This document shows, in pieces, positions 14,423-21,355 of a stretch of DNA of 23,495 nt; positions within the stretch are counted from its first letter, which is position 1; each line of letters starts with the position of its first letter. Made by a program: the position numbers and the translations under genes. Source of the DNA: an uncultured Verrucomicrobiota bacterium. Lineage in GTDB: Bacteria > Verrucomicrobiota > Kiritimatiellia > CAIQIC01 > Lenti-01. The stretch spans positions 1 to 23,495 of the forward strand of contig CALKWZ010000066.1 of NCBI GenBank assembly GCA_938003985.1, read 5' to 3'. The notes beneath the pieces were generated by a model that was not told the DNA's origin, did no database searches, and was given only the letters and a program-made list of their open reading frames with translations.

Positions 14423-14929
14423 TCAGCGCGGCCGGATCATGGAACGGCCCGGATGCAGCAGGTGCCAGAGCGTCACGCCCGCCGTGACCAGGCACGCGAG
14501 CGCCGCGAGCCACGGCACCCAGAACATCGGCATGTGCAGCGTGGCCGTCGTCTCGCCGCTTTCCAAAAACGCATTGCCCTGCAGGACGAACTGCCAGGCC
14601 AGCAGGCCGAACAGCGCCAGCAGGACCAGGCGCATGAGCGTGTCCGTGGCCGCCCGGCCGCGCGCGCCCAGTTTCTGGAAAAAATATTCGATGGCGATGT
14701 GGCCCTTCACCGCCTTGGTCAGCGGCAGCGCGCAGACCATCGCGATCGCCCCCAGCACCCGCACCAGGTCGTAGGCGCCCTTCACCGGCAGCCCGAACCG
14801 GCGGCCGACCACGTCGCCCACCGTGACCAGGACGATGCCCGCCACGGCGCAGCCGCCCACGGCGGCCATCGCGTGCGTCGTCCAGCGCAGGACGCCCGTG
14901 CGGGCGCTGGTTCCCGACAGCGGGCTCAT
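14423..14929 (-). CDS. dctQ: TRAP transporter small membrane subunit (DctQ type)
   Basis: 168 residues with four hydrophobic segments (about 19-41, 57-72, 99-120, 134-158). The family pattern 'VTVGDVVGRRFGLPVKGAYDLVRVLGAI' after the first helix and 'KGHIAIEYFFQKL' before the third are visible. It forms the membrane complex with DctM. The ATG overlaps the dctP stop by four bases (ATGA), so it is translated from the same transcript. An alternative longer frame in another register is only a shadow. Confidence 0.92.
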   Translation of the reverse strand: MSPLSGTSARTGVLRWTTHAMAAVGGCAVAGIVLVTVGDVVGRRFGLPVKGAYDLVRVLGAIAMVCALPLTKAVKGHIAIEYFFQKLGARGRAATDTLMRLVLLALFGLLAWQFVLQGNAFLESGETTATLHMPMFWVPWLAALACLVTAGVTLWHLLHPGRSMIRPR

Positions 14930-15981
14930 GGCTGGGCCGCGCGGGCCTCGGCGATCAGCGCCTGGGCGTCTTTCAGGAAATCCGCGCCCGGCAAGCCCTT
15001 TTCCGCCGTCTGCGCGAGATACTTCGCCACGATCGGCTCCACCGCCGCTTTCCAGCGGGCTTCCTCGTCGGCGGACAGCGCGATGATTTCGCGGTTCAAG
15101 CCCTGCACGAATTCCAGCCCTTCCGCATCGGCCTGGTTCCAGGCTTCCCCGTGCTTGTCGACGAATTCCGCGCTGACGTCCACGAGGATCTGCTGCAGGT
15201 CGGCGGGCAGCGCGTCCCAGCTTTTCTGGTTCATGGCCACGAACATCGCCGTCGTGTAGCCGATGGCCTTGGTGTCGGTGACGAATTCGACGACTTCGCC
15301 CTGCTTCCAGCCCTTGAGGGTCTCGACCGGGCAGAACGTGCCTTCGACCACGCCTTTCTGCAGCGCGTCGTAGGTCTCCGGCTGCGGCATGCCGACGGCC
15401 GTCGCGCCCAGCGCCGTCGCGATGCCGGCGGAAAGGCCCGTGCCGCGGATCTTCAGGTTCTTGAGATCTTCCAGCGCGCGCACCGGCTTCTTGGTGGCGA
15501 GGATGCCCGGGCCGTGGGCGTGGACATAGAGAATCTTGGCGCCCTGGATTTCGGCGGGATTGTATTTCGCCGCCAGCGCCGTCGCCACGCGCGTGGCCGT
15601 CAGGCCGTCGGGCCAGCCCAGCGGCAGATCGAGGGCCTCCAGCAGCGGGAACCGCCCGGGGGTGTAGGCGAAGCAGCTCATGCCCAGATCGGAAATGCCG
15701 CCGAGCACGCCCTGCCAGCACTGGTCGGCCTTCGTCAGCGTGCCGCCCGGATGCACCGCGATCTGGAGGCGGCCGCCGGAACGCCGCTCGACTTCCGCCG
15801 CCCATTCCATGCCCGTCTTAGCCTGCACGTGCATCGGCGGGAAGAAAATGCTGTAGGTCAGCTTGTAGGTCTTGGCCGCCGCCGCGCCGTCCGCGGACGC
15901 TTCCTTTTTGCCGCAGCCCGCGACCAGTCCCAGCCCCGCGACCGCCGCCAACGTCCACCCCAGCCAAATCCGACTCTTCAT
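14926..15981 (-). CDS. dctP: TRAP transporter substrate-binding lipoprotein (DctP type)
   Basis: 351 residues. The signal sequence ends in a lipobox (LVAG|C23), so the receptor is anchored to a membrane rather than free in the periplasm. Mature part: 'YKLTYSIFFPPMHVQAKTGMEWAAEVERRSGGRLQI' opens the fold, and 'LEDLKNLKIRGTG' contains the family's conserved Arg that usually grips a substrate carboxylate, followed by 'GMPQPETYDALQKGVVEG'. The ligand is therefore probably an organic acid, but cannot be named. First gene of the operon, with a perfect AAAGGAG ribosome-binding site and a likely promoter at 16014-16043. A longer in-frame extension upstream is not real; it runs antisense-like through the cardiolipin synthase gene. 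Confidence 0.95.
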   Translation of the reverse strand: MKSRIWLGWTLAAVAGLGLVAGCGKKEASADGAAAAKTYKLTYSIFFPPMHVQAKTGMEWAAEVERRSGGRLQIAVHPGGTLTKADQCWQGVLGGISDLGMSCFAYTPGRFPLLEALDLPLGWPDGLTATRVATALAAKYNPAEIQGAKILYVHAHGPGILATKKPVRALEDLKNLKIRGTGLSAGIATALGATAVGMPQPETYDALQKGVVEGTFCPVETLKGWKQGEVVEFVTDTKAIGYTTAMFVAMNQKSWDALPADLQQILVDVSAEFVDKHGEAWNQADAEGLEFVQGLNREIIALSADEEARWKAAVEPIVAKYLAQTAEKGLPGADFLKDAQALIAEARAAQP

Positions 15982-16013
15982 GGGCACTCCTTTGGAATTA
16001 CGATTGTCGGGCG

Positions 16014-16043
16014 ATTGTAGCCGCCCCCCCCGTCTCCGCGCAA
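16014..16043 (-). promoter_or_regulatory. Promoter of the TRAP operon
   Basis: Minus strand: TTGCGC (16043-16038), 18-bp G-rich spacer, TACAAT (16019-16014; five of six matches), 32 bases before the dctP start. The -10 is good, the -35 weak. Confidence 0.5.
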
Positions 16044-16058
16044 ATCCTTTCCGGCGCC

Positions 16059-17567
16059 TCACAGCAGCGGCGAGAGCAGCCCGCAGGCGTTTTCGAGGTA
16101 GCGGTGGCGGATCGGCCGGTTCTTGAAGGCCGGCCATTCCACTTCGCGGCTGACGTTGAGATCCTCGCTCATCATCCGCTTCAAGAGCGCCGCGAAATCC
16201 GGATCGTACGCGGTCAGGAGCGTCTCGTAGTTCGAATACAGGCTGCGGAAGTCCCAGTTCGCGGAGCCCACCACCCCGAGGCGGTCGTCCACCACCAGCG
16301 CCTTCGCGTGCATGAACGGCGGCGGCCGCTCGTAGATGCGCACGCCCGCTTCCAGCAGGTCCTCGTAGGTCGCCCGTCCCGCCCAGGTCGTGTACCAATG
16401 GTTGCTTTTTTCCGGCACCACCAGCTGCACCCGCACGCCCCGCAGCGCCGCCAGCCGCAGCGCCCGCAGCAGGTCTTCCGACGGCAAGAAATACGGCGTG
16501 ATGATCAGCACCTGTTCCCGCGCCTCGTTCACGGCGTTGAAGAACACGTCCACCGCCACGCGCAGGTCCGACGACGGCCCGCTGTTGACCACGCGCGCCA
16601 GCGCGGGCCCCTCCTCGTGCAGGCGCCGGAAATGCTCCGCGCTCAGCAGGCGTTCCGGATCCTCTTCCGTCATCACGTGCCAGTCGCGCAGGAACGAATA
16701 CTGCAGTTCCTGCACCACCGGCCCCAGCAGCCGGAAATGGTAGTCCTGGATCGCCAGCTGGCCCGGGCGGCTGCGCGAGTACTCGTTGAGGTTCACCCCG
16801 CCCATGAACCCGATCCGCCCGTCCACGATCAGCGCCTTGCGGTGGTTGCGCAGGTTGAAATGCAGCTGCTTGCGGAACAGGTTCGACTGCGTCCAGCCCG
16901 CGATCGCCAGGTTCGGCGTCTGGCGGTACTTCCGGAACAGCCCGCCCCACAGCGCGTGCGACGAGCCGAACCGGTCGTAGAGCACCCGCACCCGCACTCC
17001 GGCCCGGGCCTTCGCCGCCACGGCTTCCATGAATTCGCGCCCCACCTCGTCGTTGCCGATGATGAACGACTGCAGATGCACGTGGTGGCGCGCCTCGCGG
17101 ATGGCGTCGAGCATCTTGGGAAACGCCTCGTCGCCGGTCAGCAGCGGCGTGATCCGGTTGCCGCCCAGCAGCGGATAGTTCTCCAGCATGGCCGCCAGCG
17201 GCCGGTCCAGCTCGCGCGTCCATTCGTCCGCCGGCGTGGCCGCCGCGCGGCCCATGGAGCGCCAGTAGGCTTCCGGCAGCACGTCGTCCGTCGCCGCGTC
17301 CCGCGCGCCGTCCATGCGCACCCGGCGCTGCACGCCGCGCTGCCAGCGCTCGCGCGGCACGCGGTCCACGCCGAACGCCGCGTAGAGCAGCGCCCCGATC
17401 ACCGGCAGCGACCACGTCACGAACAGCCACAGCATCGTCGAATCCGCGCGGCGCCGGTGCCGCAGCGCGTGCAGCGTCACCAGCCCGAACAACGCCACGT
17501 GGAACGCCGCGCCCCACGACAGCCACGGCGCGCCCCGGAAATGCTCCATCCAGGCAAACCCGTTCAT
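16059..17567 (-). CDS. cls: Cardiolipin synthase, phospholipase D type
   Basis: 502 residues. Two N-terminal hydrophobic segments (about 16-34 and 45-65) place it in the inner membrane. Two PLD phosphatidyltransferase motifs are complete: 'NHRKALIVDGRIGFMGGVN' (His242, Lys244, Asp249) and 'MHAKALVVDDRLGVVGSAN' (His420, Lys422, Asp427). The family joins two phosphatidylglycerols to give cardiolipin and glycerol. Length and layout match bacterial Cls. The proposed start at 17567 lacks a Shine-Dalgarno sequence, and the best promoter (17576-17604) leaves essentially no leader, so the message may be leaderless; Met7 is the other option. It is transcribed in the same direction as, but probably separately from, the TRAP operon downstream. 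Confidence 0.95.
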   Translation of the reverse strand: MNGFAWMEHFRGAPWLSWGAAFHVALFGLVTLHALRHRRRADSTMLWLFVTWSLPVIGALLYAAFGVDRVPRERWQRGVQRRVRMDGARDAATDDVLPEAYWRSMGRAAATPADEWTRELDRPLAAMLENYPLLGGNRITPLLTGDEAFPKMLDAIREARHHVHLQSFIIGNDEVGREFMEAVAAKARAGVRVRVLYDRFGSSHALWGGLFRKYRQTPNLAIAGWTQSNLFRKQLHFNLRNHRKALIVDGRIGFMGGVNLNEYSRSRPGQLAIQDYHFRLLGPVVQELQYSFLRDWHVMTEEDPERLLSAEHFRRLHEEGPALARVVNSGPSSDLRVAVDVFFNAVNEAREQVLIITPYFLPSEDLLRALRLAALRGVRVQLVVPEKSNHWYTTWAGRATYEDLLEAGVRIYERPPPFMHAKALVVDDRLGVVGSANWDFRSLYSNYETLLTAYDPDFAALLKRMMSEDLNVSREVEWPAFKNRPIRHRYLENACGLLSPLL

Positions 17568-17575
17568 CGCAGGGT

Positions 17576-17604
17576 ATTGTGGTCCTCAGCCCGCGCCGGG
17601 TCAA
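17576..17604 (-). promoter_or_regulatory. Promoter of cls, possibly giving a leaderless mRNA
   Basis: Minus strand: TTGACC (17604-17599; five of six), 17-bp spacer, CACAAT (17581-17576; four of six). The -10 ends only 8 bases before the ATG at 17567, so initiation would fall at or next to the start codon. Confidence 0.5.
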
Positions 17605-17617
17605 GCCGGGGGTGAAA

Positions 17618-17696
17618 GGAGTTTCGGAGGTCAAGGAGTATCGGAGTCTAGGAGTGCAGGAGGTCGGGGTTCAGGGTTCAGGGTTCAGGGTTCAGG
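17618..17696 (+). repeat. Two adjoining microsatellite-like tandem repeats
   Basis: 17618-17666 is six imperfect copies of an 8-base unit GGAGTNNN (one copy has 9 bases): GGAGTTTC, GGAGGTCAA, GGAGTATC, GGAGTCTA, GGAGTGCA, GGAGGTCG. It passes directly into four perfect copies of GGGTTCA (17667-17694) plus GG. Such tracts are slippage-prone; no coding frame uses them. Confidence 0.9.
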
Positions 17697-17872
17697 ACGA
17701 TCCAAGTCGCCGGGTCACCGCCCCGGCCGACAACAAAACCCCAAAATGCTCATGCCCACCGCCAGGACGCGGCGAGTTGGGTTCACGGTTCAGCGGTTGA
17801 AAACCATTTCCCACCAACAGGTCTTTCCATGGCAATCCCCTATCGCTCCCCGAAGGATGTGGCAACCCGGGG

Positions 17873-18044
17873 ATTTCTTCCGGATTTGGACGGGGCTGTT
17901 GCGCGGGGATAACCCGCGAATTTTCCGGAGGTGCCGCTTTGCGGACGACCCGAGCACGACTCGAGTCGGCGAGCGGTCGGTCGCGAAGCGGCAGAACGAA
18001 AAAGGCGCGGGTTGGTTCCCGCGCCGTCCAAATCCGGAAGAAAT
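17873..18044. repeat. 172-bp near-palindromic element with 21-bp terminal inverted repeats
   Basis: The outer arms 17873-17893 and 18024-18044 are perfect inverted repeats of 21 bases (containing TTCTTCCGGATTTGGACGG). Inside, each arm carries a GC hairpin (CGCGGGGATAACCCGCG at about 17902-17918; GGCGCGGG...CCCGCGCC at 18004-18025). The core 17930-17993 is an imperfect 64-bp palindrome centred on GACTCGAGTC (17958-17967). The whole can fold into one long hairpin. It has no gene. It looks like a small non-autonomous mobile element or a duplicated, inverted terminator; no direct target duplication is visible. Confidence 0.8.
17999..18025 (-). terminator. Intrinsic terminator of the AmaP-gmhA-pfkB operon
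   Basis: On the minus strand, stem GGCGCGGG/CCCGCGCC (18025-18018 with 18011-18004) with a 6-base loop is followed by TTTTT (18003-17999). It lies 51 bases beyond the pfkB-family stop and inside the right arm of the 172-bp palindrome. Confidence 0.85.
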
Positions 18045-18076
18045 TCCCGTCTGCTCTTCCGCCCGCCCCCGCGCCG

Positions 18077-18991
18077 CTACGGCAGCATGCGGCGGAAGGC
18101 CCGCGCGCGCTCTTCCAGCTCCGCGCGCGTGATCTGCCGCAGGCGGTCCACGCTGAACGCCTCGCACGTGTACGCCGCCGTCACCGTCGCGTTCACCAGC
18201 GCCTGGTGCAGGTTCTCCCGCGTCACCCCGCCCAGCGCCGCCAGCGTCCCCAGCAGCCCGCCCGCGAACGTGTCGCCCGCCCCCGTCGGATCCACCACTT
18301 CCACCAGCGGCCACGCCGGCACGATCAGCATGTCGTCCTTCGACATCAAGAACGCCCCGTGCTCGCCCTTCTTGATCAGCGCGTACTGCGGCCCCATGTC
18401 CAAAATCTTCTTCGCCGCCTTCAGCAGCGAGCCCTTGCCCGTCAGGTGCCGCGCCTCGTGCTCGTTCACCGTCAGCAGGTCCACGCGCCGGATCACGTTC
18501 ATCAGCTCCTCGCGCGTCGTGTTGATCCACAGATCCATCGTGTCCAGCACCGTGAACTTCGGCTTCTCCATCTGGTCCAGCACGCGCGCCTGCAGCGCCG
18601 GCGCGATGTTCTCCAGGCACAGGTACGGGCTCGTCCGGTACGCTTCCGGAATCACCGGGTTGAAATTCGCGAACACGTTGAGGTCCGTGCAGTTCGTGCG
18701 CCGGTTGTTCATGTTGTCTTCGTAGACGCCGCTCCAGTGGAAGGTCTTGCCCTTTTCCTGCTGGAGCCCCTGCACGTCCACGCCGGCCCGCTTGAAAATG
18801 TCGAAATATTCCTGCGGAAAATCCTCGCCGACGACGCCCACCACGCCGGTCTTCGCGAACAGCGCCGCCGCCACGCTCGTATAGCTCGCCGAGCCGCCCA
18901 GCAGCTTTTCGTGCATGGCCTTCGGCGTCTGCACGCTGTCGAACGCCACCGAGCCCACCACCACCACGTCCGGAGTCTGCGCTTTGCTCAT
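18077..18991 (-). CDS. PfkB-family carbohydrate/nucleoside kinase
   Basis: 304 residues, ribokinase-like fold. 'GGSASYTSVAAA' (32-43) is the substrate-binding glycine motif, 'NEHEARHLTG' (176-185) the family signature before the nucleotide site, and 'DPTGAGDTFAGG' (234-245) the anion-hole and catalytic motif with Asp240 as base. It phosphorylates a sugar or nucleoside hydroxyl with ATP; the substrate is not evident. Its place directly after gmhA hints at heptose 7-phosphate, but the sequence lacks obvious HldE-specific features, so I leave it general. ATG 18991 is chosen because AGAGGA lies about 8 bases upstream and VVVVGS begins the fold. Confidence 0.9.
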   Translation of the reverse strand: MSKAQTPDVVVVGSVAFDSVQTPKAMHEKLLGGSASYTSVAAALFAKTGVVGVVGEDFPQEYFDIFKRAGVDVQGLQQEKGKTFHWSGVYEDNMNNRRTNCTDLNVFANFNPVIPEAYRTSPYLCLENIAPALQARVLDQMEKPKFTVLDTMDLWINTTREELMNVIRRVDLLTVNEHEARHLTGKGSLLKAAKKILDMGPQYALIKKGEHGAFLMSKDDMLIVPAWPLVEVVDPTGAGDTFAGGLLGTLAALGGVTRENLHQALVNATVTAAYTCEAFSVDRLRQITRAELEERARAFRRMLP

Positions 18992-19044
18992 GGATGTCCT
19001 CTCTGCTCCTTGAATCGTTCCGCCCCCGCCGCCCCCCGGCCGGC

Positions 19045-19611
19045 CTATTCGGCCAGCGCGTCTTCCAGCAGTTCGCACAGGGCATGGATGATCATCCCGT
19101 GCCCTTCCTGGATGCGCGCCGTGACGCGCGTGCTGGCCACGCACAGCTTTTCGTCCGCCAGCGCCGCGAGCTGCCCGCCGGTGCCGCCCGTGAGCGCCAC
19201 CGTCCAGAGCCCCGCCGCCCGCGCGGCTTCCGCCGCCCGGCACACGTTCGCCGCGTTGCCGCTCGTCGAGATCGCCAGCAGCACGTCGCCCTTGCGCCCC
19301 AGCGCCTCGACCTGCTTGGAATAGACCTGGCTGAAATCGTAGTCGTTGCCGATCGACGTCAGCACCGAGCTGTCCGTCGTCAGCGCCAGCCCGGCGTAGG
19401 GCCGGCGTTCCCGCTGGAAGCGGTTCACGAGTTCCGCGGCGAAATGCTGCGCGTCCGCGGCGCTGCCGCCGTTGCCGCAGGCCAGCACCTTGCCGCCCGC
19501 GCGCAGGCGTTCGGCCATGCCGGCCGCCACCGCTTCGATCGCCGGCCGCAGCGTGGTCAACACCTCGTGCGCGGCGTCCAGATGCCCTTCGGCGAAAACG
19601 TCCCAGTCCAT
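19045..19611 (-). CDS. gmhA: Phosphoheptose isomerase (sedoheptulose 7-phosphate isomerase)
   Basis: 188 residues, single SIS domain. It converts sedoheptulose 7-phosphate to D-glycero-D-manno-heptose 7-phosphate, the first step to the ADP-heptose used in the lipopolysaccharide core. Visible: 'GNGGSAADAQHFAAEL' (46-61), 'STSGN' (115-119) and 'QEGHGMIIH' (168-176). His56, Glu60, Gln168 and His176 occupy the positions of the zinc and catalytic residues of E. coli GmhA (His61, Glu65, Gln172, His180). The ribosome-binding site AAGGA overlaps the stop of the upstream AmaP-like gene, 10 bases before the ATG. The paralogue DiaA is less likely because the metal residues are kept. It implies a Gram-negative envelope with heptose. 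Confidence 0.9.
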   Translation of the reverse strand: MDWDVFAEGHLDAAHEVLTTLRPAIEAVAAGMAERLRAGGKVLACGNGGSAADAQHFAAELVNRFQRERRPYAGLALTTDSSVLTSIGNDYDFSQVYSKQVEALGRKGDVLLAISTSGNAANVCRAAEAARAAGLWTVALTGGTGGQLAALADEKLCVASTRVTARIQEGHGMIIHALCELLEDALAE

Positions 19612-19621
19612 GGTCCCGTCC

Positions 19622-20164
19622 TTACGGCGCGGCCTCCGCGGCGGGTTTCTTCCGCGCGCGGATTTCGTTGACTTCGATCGAAACGCCCGCCAGGTCGCAG
19701 ACGCCCAGATGTTCCTCCAGCAGGTCGCGCACGCGCGCCTGCATCAGCTTGCACAGTTCCGGGATCTGCGTCCCGTCCTTGACCCCCAGCACCAGCCCCA
19801 CGTCCAGCGCGCCGCGCACGACGCGCAGGTGCGATTTGAGCCAAACCACCGCCGCGAATTCGCCCTTCAGCTCGTCGAGGTAGTCCTGCACGGCGTCCGT
19901 GCTCACGCTGACCGTCCCGTTGTCGTTCTGGAAGGTGATGAAGTGCTTGCGCCGGCGCAGCGCCACGCCCGTCAGCAGATAGGCGAACGGATACAGCGTC
20001 ACGAGCACGCCCGCCGCCACCTGGATCCAGTCCGGCCAACCGGCGCCGAAGGCGATCGCCATCTGGAGGTAATCCGGATACCGCGGCGACACGATCAGCG
20101 CCAGTCCCAGCGCCGCGATCGCCAGAAACAGCACCAGCCCGAGCAGAAAATGGATGGCTTTCAC
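19622..20164 (-). CDS. amaP: Alkaline-shock-response membrane anchor protein (AmaP-like)
   Basis: 180 residues with two N-terminal hydrophobic helices (about 4-26 and 45-67) around 'SPRYPDYLQMAI', then a soluble Asp23/Gls24-related domain. Diagnostic pieces are 'FQNDNGTVSVSTDAVQDYL' (about 97-115) and 'VSIEVNEIRARKKP' at the end. In Gram-positive bacteria AmaP ties Asp23 to the membrane; in Gram-negatives the role is unclear. The start is GTG at 20164, backed by GAGGAG 8 bases upstream; there is no suitable ATG. First gene of an operon with gmhA and the pfkB-family gene. Symbol by similarity only. Confidence 0.82.
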   Translation of the reverse strand: MKAIHFLLGLVLFLAIAALGLALIVSPRYPDYLQMAIAFGAGWPDWIQVAAGVLVTLYPFAYLLTGVALRRRKHFITFQNDNGTVSVSTDAVQDYLDELKGEFAAVVWLKSHLRVVRGALDVGLVLGVKDGTQIPELCKLMQARVRDLLEEHLGVCDLAGVSIEVNEIRARKKPAAEAAP

Positions 20165-20188
20165 GTCGTTTCTCCTCACTGGAGCTAG

Positions 20189-20217
20189 TCTATACCCCAC
20201 CCCCGCCCCCCTTGCAC
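20189..20217 (-). promoter_or_regulatory. Possible promoter of the AmaP-gmhA-pfkB operon
   Basis: Minus strand -10 TATAGA (20194-20189) about 25 bases before the GTG start. The spacer is G-rich and the -35 (TGTGCA, about 18 bp upstream) is poor, so only the -10 supports this. Confidence 0.35.
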
Positions 20218-20303
20218 AGGAAAAAGCGGTACACGGAGCCGAAAACCGCGGCCCGGGCCCGGCGGCCGGGGTCCGGGACACCGCCGCGGCGGAGCCGAAC
20301 GGA

Positions 20304-21341
20304 TCACAGCGCGTGGCGGATGCGGCTGGGGGCGCCGCGCGTCGCGTCGTAGCGCACGTCGAGCCGCGGCGCGCGCCCGCGGAAATCCAGCGTCAGTTCG
20401 ACGTCGTGCAGTTCCTGCGCGGCCGGCCAGCGCGCGTTCATCCAGGCCACGAGCGGCTCGCGGGCGTCGGCTTCGCGCCGCTCCTGGATGCCCTTGCGCG
20501 ATTCCCCGGCCAGTTCCAGCGCTTCCTGCTTCCAGCGGCGCAGGTCGCGCAGATCGCGCTCGTAGGGCGCCAGCCCGCGCGCGACCATTTCCGCGGGGTT
20601 TTTCCAGCGCTTGAAGCGCGCTTCCAGCCGCGCGCGGTGTTCCTTCAGGCGCCGATCGGCTTCGGCGATTTCCACGTCGTACTGCTTCGCCAGCTCGGCC
20701 TGCTTCTGGACGGTGCGCTCGAGCTGCGAGGCGTCGCGCGGCACGGTGACGGTTTTCTGCACCGGCTCGCCGTAGCGGCTGCGGAGCTGCTCGCGCAGAT
20801 ACAGGAACCGGCGCTGCGCCTGGGCGACGGTCAGCGGCGGGATGTCCAGGCCGGACGCGTCGGAAAACGCCAGGCGGGCGCGAACCAGATGGTTGTCCAC
20901 GAACGAATAGGTCAGCAGGCACGGCAGCTCCAGCGTCATCGTCGCATAGGTCAGTTCCGTGGCGCTCGCGCGCAGCGGCTCGGTGCGTTCCGCGGCGCGC
21001 ACTTCCTCCGGCGCCATGCCCCAGCGCACGCGGCGCAGGTGGTATTCCTCCGGCGGGGGCGCGGGCGCGGCCGGCGGCGGTTCCGGCTCCAAGCGGACCG
21101 GCTCCGCGACCGGCGGCGGGGCCGGCGGCGGCACGGGAATCGGCTCCGGCGGCGGCGGCAACGGCGCCGGCGCGATTTCGGGCATGGCTTCCGCCACCGC
21201 CGCGGTTTCCGCGGTCTCCGTCGCCTGCTTCACCTTCGCGTCGCGCCAGCCCGGGGCCGGCACGAACCACGTCGACAGCCGGATCAGCAGCGCCAGCGTC
21301 GCCGCCACGAACAACACCCACGCCCATTTCATTTCGTCCAT
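20304..21341 (-). CDS. Unrecognised anchored protein with Pro-rich linker and coiled coil
   Basis: 345 residues. One N-terminal helix (about 6-26, no clear cleavage site, so probably a signal anchor). Residues 53-98 form a Pro/Ala/Glu linker with runs such as PPPPEPIPVPPPAPPP, long enough to cross part of the periplasm. Then comes a small domain starting 'RRVRWGMAPEEVRAAE' (103-118) and continuing 'YSFVDNHLVRARLAFS', the 'WGM..EEV...E' start common to BamE-like periplasmic domains. Residues 205-295 are highly charged and helical (likely coiled coil), and a short C-terminal beta region holds 'DVELTLDFRG'. GGGGAG lies about 8 bases before ATG 21341. It sits downstream of three palindromic repeats and the deacetylase gene. 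An envelope-spanning structural role is a guess. Confidence 0.8.
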   Translation of the reverse strand: MDEMKWAWVLFVAATLALLIRLSTWFVPAPGWRDAKVKQATETAETAAVAEAMPEIAPAPLPPPPEPIPVPPPAPPPVAEPVRLEPEPPPAAPAPPPEEYHLRRVRWGMAPEEVRAAERTEPLRASATELTYATMTLELPCLLTYSFVDNHLVRARLAFSDASGLDIPPLTVAQAQRRFLYLREQLRSRYGEPVQKTVTVPRDASQLERTVQKQAELAKQYDVEIAEADRRLKEHRARLEARFKRWKNPAEMVARGLAPYERDLRDLRRWKQEALELAGESRKGIQERREADAREPLVAWMNARWPAAQELHDVELTLDFRGRAPRLDVRYDATRGAPSRIRHAL

Positions 21342-21355
21342 GGCCCGCTCCCCTG

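Larger units (their letters stand above)
17568..18076. other. 509-bp intergenic region rich in repeats
   Basis: Between cls and the pfkB-family gene. It contains the cls promoter (17576-17604), two adjoining short tandem repeats (17618-17696) and a 172-bp near-palindrome with the pfkB terminator in one arm (17873-18044). In 17700-17870 I see no gene or RNA, only a scattered GGTTCA/GGTTGA echo of the heptamer near 17778-17800. Confidence 0.7.

Noticed and set aside
14926..17634. 902-codon frame merging dctP with a sequence opposite or out of frame with cls
   Set aside because: The dctP signal peptide, ribosome-binding site and promoter place the start at 15981; upstream translation is shadow sequence of cls.
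17667..17696. Telomere-type repeat
   Set aside because: Four GGGTTCA copies in the middle of a bacterial chromosome segment flanked by genes; more likely a simple tandem repeat.
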